Assembly (NCBI GenBank): GCA_963727285.1
Contig: CAVSFF010000009.1
Span: forward strand, 1,178,001 to 1,242,000
Length of the DNA: 64,000 bases
Direction of reading: 5' to 3'
From: CAITWD01 sp963727285
Lineage (GTDB): Bacteria; Actinomycetota; Thermoleophilia; Miltoncostaeales; Miltoncostaeaceae
A model generated the notes under the pieces. That model did not search any database and was not told where the DNA came from. It saw only the letters and a list, made by a program, of their open reading frames with translations. A program made the position numbers and the translations under genes. Below, in pieces: positions 44,499 through 52,936 of this stretch; position 1 is the first letter of the stretch, and every line of letters starts with the position of its first letter.

Positions 44499-45092
44499 CT
44501 AGTCCAGCACACGGCGCCCGAGCAGCGCGCGCCCGAGCGTGAGCTCGTCGGCGTGTTCGAGATCCGCGCCGACCGGCAGGCCGCTTGCCAGACGCGTCAG
44601 CTGCACCTGGCCCCGCAGACGATCAGCCAGATAGAGCGCCGTCGCCTCGCCGGTCATGGTCGGGTTCGTGGCGACGACGACTTCACGGACCCCGTCCTCG
44701 TGGACGCGGCGGACCAGCTCGTCGATCCGCAGGTCGTCGGGATCGACGCCGTCGATCGGCGACAGCGCTCCGCCGAGCACGTGGTAGTAACCCCGGAATT
44801 CGTGCGTCCGCTCGATCGGCAGGATCGCCGAGGGCTCCTCGACGACGCAGAGCAGGGCGCGATCGCGCCGCTGGTCCTGGCAGATCGGGCAGAGGTCGTC
44901 CTCGGCAAAGGAATAGCAGCGCGAGCAGGGCCGGATCCGCTGCGCCATGTCGGTCAGGGCGCTGGCGAGTGCGAGCGTCCGTTCCTGCGGTGCCTTGAGC
45001 AGGTGGAACGCCAGGCGCTGGGCGCTGCGCGGGCCGATGCCCGGCAGCCGCGATAGTTCGGCAATCAGCCGTTCGAGCGAGGGAGTGAGGAT
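44499..45092 (-). CDS. recR: Recombination protein RecR with an apparent ATC start
   Basis: Acts with RecF/RecO to load RecA at gaps. 197 residues: an N-terminal helix-hairpin-helix (LERLIAELSRLPGIGPRSAQ), a C4 zinc finger (CSRCYSFAEDDLCPIC) and a Toprim domain (LLCVVEEPSAILPIE, YYHVLGGALSPIDG, GEATALYLA). The frame is open and family-like back to LTPSLERL, but no ATG, GTG or TTG lies there. Where homologues start with M-L-T-P the codon is ATC (45092-45090). An internal ATG at 44948 would remove the DNA-binding part. It follows ybaB by 14 bases, as in many bacteria. Confidence 0.85.
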   Translation of the reverse strand: MLTPSLERLIAELSRLPGIGPRSAQRLAFHLLKAPQERTLALASALTDMAQRIRPCSRCYSFAEDDLCPICQDQRRDRALLCVVEEPSAILPIERTHEFRGYYHVLGGALSPIDGVDPDDLRIDELVRRVHEDGVREVVVATNPTMTGEATALYLADRLRGQVQLTRLASGLPVGADLEHADELTLGRALLGRRVLD

Positions 45093-45106
45093 CGCGGTCC
45101 CGCCGT

Positions 45107-45433
45107 CTACATGCCTGGCAGGCCGAGTCCCGACAGCCCGCCGGTGATCTCTCCGATGCGCCGCTGGGCGTGCTCCTGGGCCTGGCGCATGGCCTCGTTG
45201 ACGGCTGCGACGATGGTGTCGGCCATGAGGTCGACGTCCTCCGGATCGACGATCTCCGGCTTGATGATGATCGACATGACCTCAAGTCCGCCGCTCACCG
45301 TGGCGGTCACGGCCCCGCCGCCCGCCGAGGCGCTGACGTACTCGCTCTGCAGCTCGAGCTGCACGCGCTCCATGTCGGCCTGCATCTTCTGCATCTGCTT
45401 GAGCATCTTCTGGGGATTCATGCCTGAGGACAC
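45107..45433 (-). CDS. YbaB/EbfC nucleoid-associated protein
   Basis: A 108-residue DNA-binding protein that forms tweezers-like dimers. NPQKMLKQMQKMQADMERVQ forms the first helix; the central beta region and VNEAMRQAQEHAQRRIGEIT lead to the GLSGLGLPGM tail. GTG 45433 is chosen because GGAG lies nine bases before it; ATG 45421 is an alternative. It sits between dnaX and recR, a widely conserved arrangement. Confidence 0.92.
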   Translation of the reverse strand: MSSGMNPQKMLKQMQKMQADMERVQLELQSEYVSASAGGGAVTATVSGGLEVMSIIIKPEIVDPEDVDLMADTIVAAVNEAMRQAQEHAQRRIGEITGGLSGLGLPGM

Positions 45434-45470
45434 CGAGGCGGCTCCTTCATTGAGGTCGGTACGGGACGGG

Positions 45471-47225
45471 TCAGTGTGGCTCTTCGGTCGCGTCGAAGGT
45501 GGCGATCAGCTCTTGACGCAGCGAGTCGAGCGTGGCCGGGGCCGCCGGCTCGGACGGGGTGGGTGCGGCGCTCGCGGTGCCGTCGACGGTCACCTCGACG
45601 CGTACCCGCTGCCCGAACACGCCCAGCAGCACCATCTCGAACTCGACGCGCTGGTCGGGCTTGGCGAGCATCGTCGCTCCGACCGAGCTCGGCAGGGTCA
45701 TCTCCAGCACGCCGTCCGCGGCTCCGGTCGGACGACCGTCTTCGATGAACGTGTAGAGCGGCGGATGGGCGGTCTGGAGCTCGCGCAGCACCTGTGGCCA
45801 CATGCGCTGGACATGGTCGAGGTCGAAGACGGCGGACGCGGCGGGCGGAGCGGGCGGCGGGTCCGTCGGGACGGCGGGGACCGGGTCGGCGGCTGCGGGC
45901 ACCTGCGTGGCGTCCCCGTCGGGCTGCGGGCCGGGGTCCTCGGGCGGTGCGGGGGGCGCAGGTGACACCGCCTCGGCGGCCGCTTGCCGATCAGGCGACG
46001 GGGGCGGTACCGCGGCCGGTGTCACAGGGGCGGGCACGACGACCGGGGCGACGGGCGCCCGCCCGCCACGTTCGAGCGCCTCGAGGCGGGGGACGAGCGC
46101 CGCAGCATCCTGATCGAGCGCCGGTCGCGCGAGCTTGGCGGCCACCAGCTCGAGCTGCAGGCGCGGGTCGGCGCCCCCGTTTCGGATCCGTACCTGCGCG
46201 TCGGCCAGCAGATCGAGCGATCGGACGACCTGCGCCGGCGCGAGCTGGTTTGCCTGGGCCCCCAGGCGGGTCAGCTCGTCGGGTGCGAAGGCCCACTCGT
46301 CCCGGGCGCCCGCCCCCTGCTGGAGCAGGCAGACGCAGCGCAACTGCGCCACCAGACCACGCATCAGCTGCTCGGGATCACTGCCGGAATCGAGCACGTC
46401 CTCGAGCAGCGAGAACGCGCCGGCCGCGTCGCCGCTGGCCAGGAGGTCGACCAGCTCGAACAGCGTCTCGCGCGCCACGGCCCCGAGCAGTTCGAGCACG
46501 TCGGGCAGCTCGACCGACCCGCCCGAGTACGCGGTGATCTGCTCGAGCAGCCCCAACGCGTCGCGGTAGGACCCGTCGGCGGCCCGCGCCAGCGTATCGA
46601 GGGCGGTCTCGCTCGAGTCGATCCCCTCCGCCCGGGCGACGCGATCGAGCACGCGCACGAGCGCCGGGATTCCCGGCTTGCGCAACACGTAGTGCTGCAC
46701 GCGGGAGCGGATCGTCGGGAGGATGTCCCACGGATGGGTGGTGCAGAGGATCACGACCAGATGCGGCGGGGGCTCCTCGAGGGTCTTCAGCAGGGCGCTG
46801 GCGGCGCCCTCCTGGATCTGGTGCGCCTCGTCCATGATCGTGACCCGGTAGCGGGCGACGACCGGCGCATAGCGGACGGTTTCGAGCCAGTCGCGCATCT
46901 CGTCGATGCGGCGGGCGCTCGAGGCGGCGTCGACCTCGACGACGTCGAGCCAGTCGTCGTGTCCGGTGCGCAGGCACGAGTCGCATTTCATGCAGGGCGT
47001 CGCCGTCGGCCCGGGAAACGCCTGGCAATTCAGACAGCGCGCCAGAATGCGGGCGGTGGTTGTCTTGCCGGTGCCGCGCGGGCCGGAGAACAAATATCCG
47101 CGCGACGGCCGTCCGGACGCCAGGGCGTTCGCAAGCGCCCGGGCGACGTGCTCCTGCCCGACCATGTCGTCGAACGTGGTCGGCCGGTAGCGGTTATAGA
47201 GGCTTCCGCCGGTCTCCGCGCTCAC
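45471..47225 (-). CDS. dnaX: DNA polymerase III subunits gamma/tau
   Basis: Clamp-loader ATPase of 584 residues. It begins YNRYRPTTFDDMVGQ, then Walker A GPRGTGKTT, the zinc cysteines CLNCQAFPGPTATPC and CDSC, Walker B/DEAH in IMDEAHQIQEGA, and the SRC-like KTLEEPP. After domain III a long Pro/Ala-rich linker (about residues 390-470) leads to a tau-like C-terminus. GTG 47225 has GGAAAGGG upstream; the longer frame runs into the SRP RNA. No slippery sequence was sought in detail. Confidence 0.93.
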   Translation of the reverse strand: MSAETGGSLYNRYRPTTFDDMVGQEHVARALANALASGRPSRGYLFSGPRGTGKTTTARILARCLNCQAFPGPTATPCMKCDSCLRTGHDDWLDVVEVDAASSARRIDEMRDWLETVRYAPVVARYRVTIMDEAHQIQEGAASALLKTLEEPPPHLVVILCTTHPWDILPTIRSRVQHYVLRKPGIPALVRVLDRVARAEGIDSSETALDTLARAADGSYRDALGLLEQITAYSGGSVELPDVLELLGAVARETLFELVDLLASGDAAGAFSLLEDVLDSGSDPEQLMRGLVAQLRCVCLLQQGAGARDEWAFAPDELTRLGAQANQLAPAQVVRSLDLLADAQVRIRNGGADPRLQLELVAAKLARPALDQDAAALVPRLEALERGGRAPVAPVVVPAPVTPAAVPPPSPDRQAAAEAVSPAPPAPPEDPGPQPDGDATQVPAAADPVPAVPTDPPPAPPAASAVFDLDHVQRMWPQVLRELQTAHPPLYTFIEDGRPTGAADGVLEMTLPSSVGATMLAKPDQRVEFEMVLLGVFGQRVRVEVTVDGTASAAPTPSEPAAPATLDSLRQELIATFDATEEPH

Positions 47226-47288
47226 GCAACCCTTTCCCGTCGCACCCTCAGCGTCGGCGACCCTGCAACGCAGGGACCGCCGGAGCTG

Positions 47289-47567
47289 AGGTGACCGTGC
47301 ACCCACCGTCGAAACACGCCGCGGAAGCGGTAACCGTGCCGCCAACTCCGGCAAGGTGACCCCACTGCGCGTGAGCGGTTCCGCTTAAGGCTGCTTCCTT
47401 CCGGACCTGACCTGGTTCGCGGTCGCCCACCGAATGGGACCTCACCATCAACGTCGCATTGCACGGATCCGACCCTTCCGGACCTGCCCCTCGGGCGGGA
47501 ATTGTGCCCCGCTGAAGCGGATTTCGGGTACAGGGCACCGCTAGCTCCCCGCCTAGCACGGTCACCT
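47289..47567 (-). ncRNA. ffs: Signal recognition particle RNA, large bacterial type with Alu domain
   Basis: About 279 nt. The universal helix-8 core GTCCGGAAGGAAGCAGC is at 47405-47389. Unlike the short 4.5S form, the 5' part reads CCGTGCTAGGCGGGGAGC, GGTGCCCTGTACCCG and AATCCGCTTCAGCGGGGC, as in Bacillus scRNA Alu domains. The ends AGGTGACCGTGC and GCACGGTCACCT pair perfectly over 12 bp, which fixes the limits. It lies directly upstream of dnaX-ybaB-recR, the same order as scr-dnaX in Bacillus. The exact ends may differ by a few bases. Confidence 0.9.
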
Positions 47568-47720
47568 GGTGAGGATAGAGGACCCCCGGACCGTCCGCGA
47601 GGGCTTCGCCGGAGTTGGTCGCGCGCAAACCGTCCGGTTGCGCGCAGGTCGTCGGTGGCGGGGGGTAGTCTGGCCGCACTCCCGGGATGTGCCGGGTCCC
47701 GAGCATCAGGAGCGCTGCCC

Positions 47721-48155
47721 GTGGGTACCGATGACGCCGCCGCCACGCCCCCCGCGGTCCCTGCGGGCTTCGCCGGGCCGAACCCCGCCTATGCGGGCAA
47801 GCAGCGCAACATCCTCGTGTGCATCCTGCTGGAGATCGTCACGATCGGGATCTACGGCTGTTTTTGGGTGTGGCACACCCAGGAGGACGTCAAGCGACGC
47901 AGCGGCGACGGGGTCGGGGGGTGGCTGGGGCTGGTGATCTACCTGGTGATCGGCATCGTCACGGTCTTTTTGATTCCGGTGGAGATCAAGCGCATGCACG
48001 AGCGCGAGGGCCTCCAGCCGCCGTTTACCGCATGGGTCGGCCTCTGGAACCTGCTGCCGATCATCGGCCAGATCGTCTGGTTCGTGAAGGTGCAGGGCGC
48101 GCTCAACCGATTCTGGACGGGCGACGTGCCGGCAGCCGCGGTCGCGGCGGCGTGA
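47721..48155 (+). CDS. DUF4234 membrane protein 1
   Basis: A 144-residue small membrane protein with about three helices: NILVCILLEIVTIGIYGCFW, LGLVIYLVIGIVTVFLIPVE and LLPIIGQIVWFVKVQGALNRFW. It has the DUF4234 pattern of Trp/Tyr residues (YGCFWVWHTQEDVKRR). GTG 47721 has AGGAG eight bases upstream; the longer frame to 47502 overlaps the SRP RNA. The next gene is a paralogue. Function unknown. Confidence 0.8.
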   Translation: MGTDDAAATPPAVPAGFAGPNPAYAGKQRNILVCILLEIVTIGIYGCFWVWHTQEDVKRRSGDGVGGWLGLVIYLVIGIVTVFLIPVEIKRMHEREGLQPPFTAWVGLWNLLPIIGQIVWFVKVQGALNRFWTGDVPAAAVAAA

Positions 48156-48308
48156 CCGGCGGCGGCCGCCGCTGATCCGTTCGGGCCTCCATGCCGTGAC
48201 GCGGCATGGCCGTTCAGGCGCGGAGGGCGTGTGCCGATGAGGTGATCGTGGGCCGCCGGCCGGCGCACGCGGCTGTCCACGCCCCCCGTCCTGTCCGGAG
48301 CACGATCG

Positions 48309-48713
48309 ATGGCCACCGACACACCCGTCCGCGCTGCTGCACCGCCCGCGCCGCGACCACCCGGGCCGGTCGGCACGCAGCGCACCATCTGGATCTGCCT
48401 GGTGCTGGTCGTCGTGACGTTCACGCTCTACGGCCTCTACTGGGTCTGGAGCGTCCACCATGAGATCCGGCGGCGGGCCAACACCGGCGTCGGCGGCTGG
48501 CTCGGGCTCGTGATCAACCTCGTGATTCCGTTTGTCACCCTGTTTCTGGTGCCCTACGAGGCCAAGCAGATGCACGAGGCGGAAGGTGAGGTATCTCCGG
48601 TGACCGCGTGGACCGGCCTGTGGAACCTGATCCCGCTCGTCGGGACGGTGATCTGGTTCGTCAAGGTCCAGGGGGCGCTCAACCACTTCTGGGCGCGGCA
48701 CGCGGCGAGCTGA
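48309..48713 (+). CDS. DUF4234 membrane protein 2 (paralogue)
   Basis: 134 residues, same family and layout as the preceding gene. The shared pattern includes YGLYWVWSVHHEIRRR, GVGGWLGLVINLVI and GTVIWFVKVQGALNHFW. The N-terminal 22 residues are Pro/Ala-rich. ATG 48309 has GGAG upstream. A tandem duplication with divergence is the likely origin; the 153-bp gap contains only a short TGCCG/CGGCA dyad. Confidence 0.8.
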   Translation: MATDTPVRAAAPPAPRPPGPVGTQRTIWICLVLVVVTFTLYGLYWVWSVHHEIRRRANTGVGGWLGLVINLVIPFVTLFLVPYEAKQMHEAEGEVSPVTAWTGLWNLIPLVGTVIWFVKVQGALNHFWARHAAS

Positions 48714-48722
48714 CCCGCGGCG

Positions 48723-48995
48723 CTACTTGCGCTTGCGGAACCCCGGTCCGATGCTCTCGCCGCTTCGGCGCACGGTGCGCGCACCGAAGAACGCGGCCAC
48801 GCCGCCGCCGAGCATGGCCATCGTGATGACGAGGTAGGTGAACACGACGCCGTTCGCGGTCCCGTGGATCGCCGCGTTGATCCCAAACATGATCCCGCCC
48901 CAGATGGCGCCGAGAATGACGCCGGTCAAGACGATCCGTACGCGGCTCATCGAGCTGGACGGGGGTGCGGGCGTGGTGGGCGGTTGCTTGGCCAT
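48723..48995 (-). CDS. Small two-helix membrane protein, unknown
   Basis: 90 residues. A Pro/Ser-rich N-terminus is followed by two hydrophobic helices (IVLTGVILGAIWGGIMFGI and VVFTYLVITMAMLGGGVAAFF) and a basic tail (RRSGESIGPGFRKRK). I recognise no family. It is convergent with the DUF4234 gene (10-bp gap) and divergent from the iron-transport operon. Confidence 0.6.
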   Translation of the reverse strand: MAKQPPTTPAPPSSSMSRVRIVLTGVILGAIWGGIMFGINAAIHGTANGVVFTYLVITMAMLGGGVAAFFGARTVRRSGESIGPGFRKRK

Positions 48996-49079
48996 CGACG
49001 AGTCTCGGGCAACCCTAACGGACGGGCAGGATCGCGGGGCCCACGATGCCCGGACCGTCAGACGCCGGTTGCGCCTCCA

Positions 49080-49103
49080 TTTGGGTAATATTGGTTACCG
49101 AAA
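49080..49103. promoter_or_regulatory. Palindromic operator candidate upstream of the iron-type transporter
   Basis: TTTGGGTAA (49080-49088), a 6-base spacer, and TTACCGAAA (49095-49103) form a dyad with 8 of 9 matched positions in an otherwise GC-rich stretch. It sits about 87 bases before the binding-protein start. A metal-responsive repressor of the DtxR/IdeR or Fur type is a reasonable guess, but the sequence is not the textbook box of either. Confidence 0.5.
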
Positions 49104-49189
49104 TGACCAACGCCCGAGATCTGCCGCGGCAACACGCCAATCGTGTGGATGCGCTGTGTGGCCGGGCCGTGCCGATCGGGAGCCGAGGG

Positions 49190-50212
49190 ATGAGAGGGAT
49201 GCGGATCGCGTTGGCCGTGATGGCCGCCGCCGGGACGGCGGCGCTGCTGAGCGGCTGCGGGTCATCCGGCTCGTCCCACGCGATCACCCTCTACAGCGGC
49301 CAGCACGTGCAGACGACCGCGGCACTGGTCCAGGCATTCGAGAAGTCCACCGGCATCACCGTGAACATGCGCAGTGCCGACGAGGACACCCTCGCGGCCC
49401 AGATCAGCACCGAGGGCGGGAACTCGCCCGCCGATGTCTTCTATACCGAGAACTCCCCGGCACTCGAGTATCTCCAGGGCAAGAACCTGCTCAGTCCGGT
49501 GCTGCCGAGCACGCTGGCCAAGGTGCCGGCCAAGTACAGCTCCCCGGAGGGGAAGTGGCTCGGGGTGTCGGCCCGCGTGAGCGTCATCGTCTACAACCCG
49601 AGCAAGATCTCCGCCGCCCAGCTGCCGACGCGCATCACCCAGCTCGCCGACCCCGCCTACAAGGGCAAGCTTGCGATCGCACCGTCGGAGACCGACTTCC
49701 AGCCGGTCGTGTTGTCCGTCGACAAGGCCGACGGGCAGCAGGCCGCCGTCGCGTGGCTCAAGGGCGTGTCCGCGAACGCGAGCAATCGCGTCTACCCCGA
49801 CAACGAAACCGTGGTCAACGAGGTCAATCGGGGCAGCGCCGCAATCGGCGTGATCGACCAGTACTACTGGTACCGGATCCGCAGCGAGATCGGCGCCTCC
49901 AACATGCATGCCAAGATCGCATTCTTCGCGCCGCACGATGCGGGCTACGTGATCGACGTCTCCGGCGCCGGCGTGCTGAAGTCGAGCGGCCACCAGGCAG
50001 ACGCACAGCGCTTCCTCGCGTTCCTGGTGTCGCCCGAGGCCCAGAAGATCATCGCCACCTCGTCGAGCTACGAATATCCGCTGCGCGCCGGAGTCGCCGC
50101 CGGCGGGGGCCAGGTTCCGCTGGCGGCGCTGCAGCCGAACGCCATCTCGATCGCCGATCTCGGCGACGGCCAGGCGGCGGTGAACCTCCTGCGCCAGGCG
50201 GGCCTCTTGTGA
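49190..50212 (+). CDS. Iron(III)-type ABC transporter substrate-binding lipoprotein
   Basis: A 340-residue extracytoplasmic binding protein of the FbpA/FutA class. The signal peptide ends in lipobox LLSGC, then ITLYSGQHVQTTAALVQAFEKSTGI, ADVFYTENSPALEYLQ and VYPDNETVVNEVNRG, and the paired tyrosines in DQYYWYRIRSE that usually bind ferric ion. ATG 49190 is used; ATG 49199 is possible. The permease and ATPase genes follow. Iron is the likely cargo, though thiamine- or polyamine-like relatives exist. Confidence 0.85.
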   Translation: MRGMRIALAVMAAAGTAALLSGCGSSGSSHAITLYSGQHVQTTAALVQAFEKSTGITVNMRSADEDTLAAQISTEGGNSPADVFYTENSPALEYLQGKNLLSPVLPSTLAKVPAKYSSPEGKWLGVSARVSVIVYNPSKISAAQLPTRITQLADPAYKGKLAIAPSETDFQPVVLSVDKADGQQAAVAWLKGVSANASNRVYPDNETVVNEVNRGSAAIGVIDQYYWYRIRSEIGASNMHAKIAFFAPHDAGYVIDVSGAGVLKSSGHQADAQRFLAFLVSPEAQKIIATSSSYEYPLRAGVAAGGGQVPLAALQPNAISIADLGDGQAAVNLLRQAGLL

Positions 50213-50225
50213 TCGGCCGGCGCCG

Positions 50226-51818
50226 ATGGCGACCGTAGCGCCCGCGCCGGCTGCCCGCGATGTCGTCGTCGCCGCGCGCCGCCGCGCCCCGTCCTGGATC
50301 CTGCTGATCCTCAGCCTGGTCGTCGTCCTCGTGCTGGCGGCTCCCTTGGTGTTTCTGCTGATCGAGGTGCGGGATGCGAACTGGACGACGGTCTGGAATC
50401 TGATCTGGCGCCCGCTCACGTGGACGCTGCTCTGGAACACGATCCGCCTGACTGTCGTGGTGACGATCCTCTGCGCGATCATCGGCACCTTGGCCGCATG
50501 GTGCGTCGAATGCACCGACCTGCCGCTTCGGCGAACCTGGGCCGTGCTCGTGGTCGTCCCGTTCGCGATCCCCGACTTTGTGATCGCGTTCGGGTGGGCA
50601 TCGCTGTCGCCGCGGGTACAGGGGTTCCAAGGCGCCGTGCTGGTGATGACGCTCGCCGTCTATCCGCTGGTCTACCTCCCGGTCGCGGCGAGTCTGCGCG
50701 CGGCCGACCCGGGCCAGGAGGAGGCGGCTCGCAGTCTCGGCCTCGGACGCGTCCAGACGTTCGTACGGGTGACCCTGCGGCAGGCGCGCGCGGCGATCCT
50801 CGGCGGGTCGATGGTCGTGACGCTGCTGATCCTGGCGGAATACGGTGCTTTCGAGATCCTGGGATTCCGGACGTTCACGACGCAGATATTCAGCGAGCTG
50901 CAGCAGTCATTTTCCGTGGCCGGGGCGGCCGGGCTGTCGCTGGTGCTCGTGGGGCTCGGCGTGATCGTGCTGCTGGGCGACGTGATCGTCCAGGGCCGGG
51001 GCCGCGTCGTGCGCACGGGCGCCTTTGCCCAGCGGGCCACGCGGCGCCACGCGCTCGGGGTCTGGAAGTACCCGGTGCTCGCCGCGTTCGCCGTGTTGGT
51101 GGCCCTGGCCCTGGGCGTCCCGGTGGGATCGAGCATCTACTGGATGTTTGCGCGCCAGGGTGTCGGCATCGCGGGTGCGTCGCTTGCCAGCGCCGGCGCG
51201 AACACGGCGGTCTACAGCGCGTCGGCGGCGTTGCTCGCGACCGTGATGGCGCTTCCCGTCGCGCTCTACGCGGTCCGCTTTGGCGGCCGTATCGCGCGGA
51301 TCCTCGAGCGCGGGACCTTCCTGGTGCTCGCCGTGCCCGGCGTCGTGATCGCCCTGGCGCTGAGTTACTTCACCGAGCGGTACGCGGGTGGCATCGGTTA
51401 CCAGAGCGCCGCGCTCCTGGTGCTCGCCTACGCGATCCTGTTCTTCCCGCTCGCGCTCGTCGGTGTGCGCGCCTCGGTCACCTACGCACCGGTCGGGCTC
51501 GAAGAGGCCGCCCGCTCGCTCGGAGCGGGGCGCCTGGCCGTGTTCCGGCGCGTGACCCTCCCGCTGGTGGGTCCGGGTCTGGCGGCGGCATTCTGCCTGG
51601 TGTTCCTGGCCGCGATTACCGAGTTGACCGCGACCTTGCTGTTGATTCCGACCGGCGCGCAGACGCTGTCGACACAGTTCTGGGCATACGAGCAGAACCT
51701 GTCCTACGGCCAGGCTGCCCCGTTCGCACTGGTCATCATCGCCGTGGCTGCGGTCCCCAGCTACGTGATTGCGCGCTATTTTGATCGACTGCCTGCCCGC
51801 GCCGCGAGGTCCAAGTGA
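50226..51818 (+). CDS. Iron-type ABC transporter permease (double domain)
   Basis: A 530-residue inner-membrane protein with two repeated permease units (FbpB/ThiP class), about twelve helices. Each half has an EAA coupling loop: EEAARSLGLGRVQTFVRVTL in the first and EEAARSLGAGRLAVFRRVTL in the second. It follows the binding protein by 13 bases and overlaps the ATPase start by four (GTGA). Confidence 0.88.
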   Translation: MATVAPAPAARDVVVAARRRAPSWILLILSLVVVLVLAAPLVFLLIEVRDANWTTVWNLIWRPLTWTLLWNTIRLTVVVTILCAIIGTLAAWCVECTDLPLRRTWAVLVVVPFAIPDFVIAFGWASLSPRVQGFQGAVLVMTLAVYPLVYLPVAASLRAADPGQEEAARSLGLGRVQTFVRVTLRQARAAILGGSMVVTLLILAEYGAFEILGFRTFTTQIFSELQQSFSVAGAAGLSLVLVGLGVIVLLGDVIVQGRGRVVRTGAFAQRATRRHALGVWKYPVLAAFAVLVALALGVPVGSSIYWMFARQGVGIAGASLASAGANTAVYSASAALLATVMALPVALYAVRFGGRIARILERGTFLVLAVPGVVIALALSYFTERYAGGIGYQSAALLVLAYAILFFPLALVGVRASVTYAPVGLEEAARSLGAGRLAVFRRVTLPLVGPGLAAAFCLVFLAAITELTATLLLIPTGAQTLSTQFWAYEQNLSYGQAAPFALVIIAVAAVPSYVIARYFDRLPARAARSK

Positions 51819-52918
51819 CGAACCCGCCTGCAGATCTGGTCATTGCCGACCTGCACAAGTCCTTCGGTGACCACCCCGTCCTCCGGGGTGTCGATCTCGT
51901 GGTGCCCGGCGGCACGTTTGCGGCGATCGTCGGCCAGTCGGGCAGCGGCAAGACGACCCTGCTGCGGATCCTGGCGGGATTCGAACGCCCGGACCGGGGT
52001 TCGGTCGCGATCGGCGGGGAGACGCTCGATGACGGGCGGGTCCATGTGCGCGCCGAGCAGCGGCGGATCGGATACGTGTCGCAGGAAGGCAGTCTCTTCC
52101 CGCACCTGACCGTCGACGCCAACGTCGGATTCGGTCTCGCCCGCCGCGAGCGCAGAAGCTCCCGGGTGCCCGAGTTGCTGGAGATGGTCGGACTGCAGGG
52201 GCTCGGCGGCCGCTATCCGCACCAGCTCTCCGGTGGCCAGCAGCAACGGGTGGCGTTGGCGCGCGCGCTGTCGGTGCGGCCCCGCCTGATTCTCCTCGAC
52301 GAGCCGTTCGCCGCCCTGGACGCCACCCTGCGCGCGAGCGTGCGCGAGGACGTTCAGGCGATCCTGCAAGCCGCCGGCACCACCGCGATCCTGGTGACCC
52401 ACGACCAGGACGAGGCCCTGTCGGTGGCGGACCTCGTGGCCGTGATGCGTGACGGACGGATCGCGCAGGTCGATGCGCCGCAGCTGCTGTACGCGTCCCC
52501 GGTCGACGTGGACTTGGGCGGGTTCATCGGCGAGGCCAACGTCATGACCGGGACCGTGAATGGCGACCGGGTCGAGACCCCACTCGGGATGCTGGAGGTG
52601 CGCGGCGGCGTCGACGCCGCCGAGGGGCAGCCGATGACGGTCCTGGTGCGCCCGGAACAGGTGTGGGTCTTCCCCTACGAGGACGGTCCCGGGGTCGCCG
52701 GGACGGTCGTCCACACGGGTTTCCACGGCCATGATTCGATCATCGGGATCAGCGTCGAGTCCGCCGGGCTGCCCGCCCCGATCACCTCGCGCGTGCTGGG
52801 TGCTCTCGCGCTGACGGCGGGGGCGACCGTGCGGATCAGCGTCCGCGGTCCGGTCAACGCCTGGCCACGTGCCGCCACGCGCACACAGGTTGCATCGCTC
52901 CCCGGCAACGAGGGGTAA
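51815..52918 (+). CDS. Iron-type ABC transporter ATPase
   Basis: A 367-residue ATPase of the FbpC/PotA class. Walker A is GQSGSGKTT, signature LSGGQQQRVALARA, Walker B LILLDEPFAALD and H-loop VTHDQDEA. The C-terminal about 120 residues form a TOBE-type regulatory extension (GFIGEANVMTG, VRPEQVWVFP). Completes a three-gene importer operon. A short GGACCG/CGGTCC hairpin follows. Confidence 0.9.
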   Translation: MTNPPADLVIADLHKSFGDHPVLRGVDLVVPGGTFAAIVGQSGSGKTTLLRILAGFERPDRGSVAIGGETLDDGRVHVRAEQRRIGYVSQEGSLFPHLTVDANVGFGLARRERRSSRVPELLEMVGLQGLGGRYPHQLSGGQQQRVALARALSVRPRLILLDEPFAALDATLRASVREDVQAILQAAGTTAILVTHDQDEALSVADLVAVMRDGRIAQVDAPQLLYASPVDVDLGGFIGEANVMTGTVNGDRVETPLGMLEVRGGVDAAEGQPMTVLVRPEQVWVFPYEDGPGVAGTVVHTGFHGHDSIIGISVESAGLPAPITSRVLGALALTAGATVRISVRGPVNAWPRAATRTQVASLPGNEG

Positions 52919-52920
52919 CC

Positions 52921-52936
52921 GGACCGCCCGCGGTCC
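52921..52936. terminator. Short hairpin between convergent genes
   Basis: GGACCG-CCCG-CGGTCC is a perfect 6-bp stem filling the gap between the iron-type ATPase and the convergent molybdate regulator. Short, so only weakly supported. Confidence 0.35.

Noticed and set aside
47355..47446. Short (about 92 nt) 4.5S-type SRP RNA
   Set aside because: The core hairpin fits, but the flanking Alu-like 5' domain and a perfect 12-bp terminal helix show that the gene is the long form, 47289-47567.
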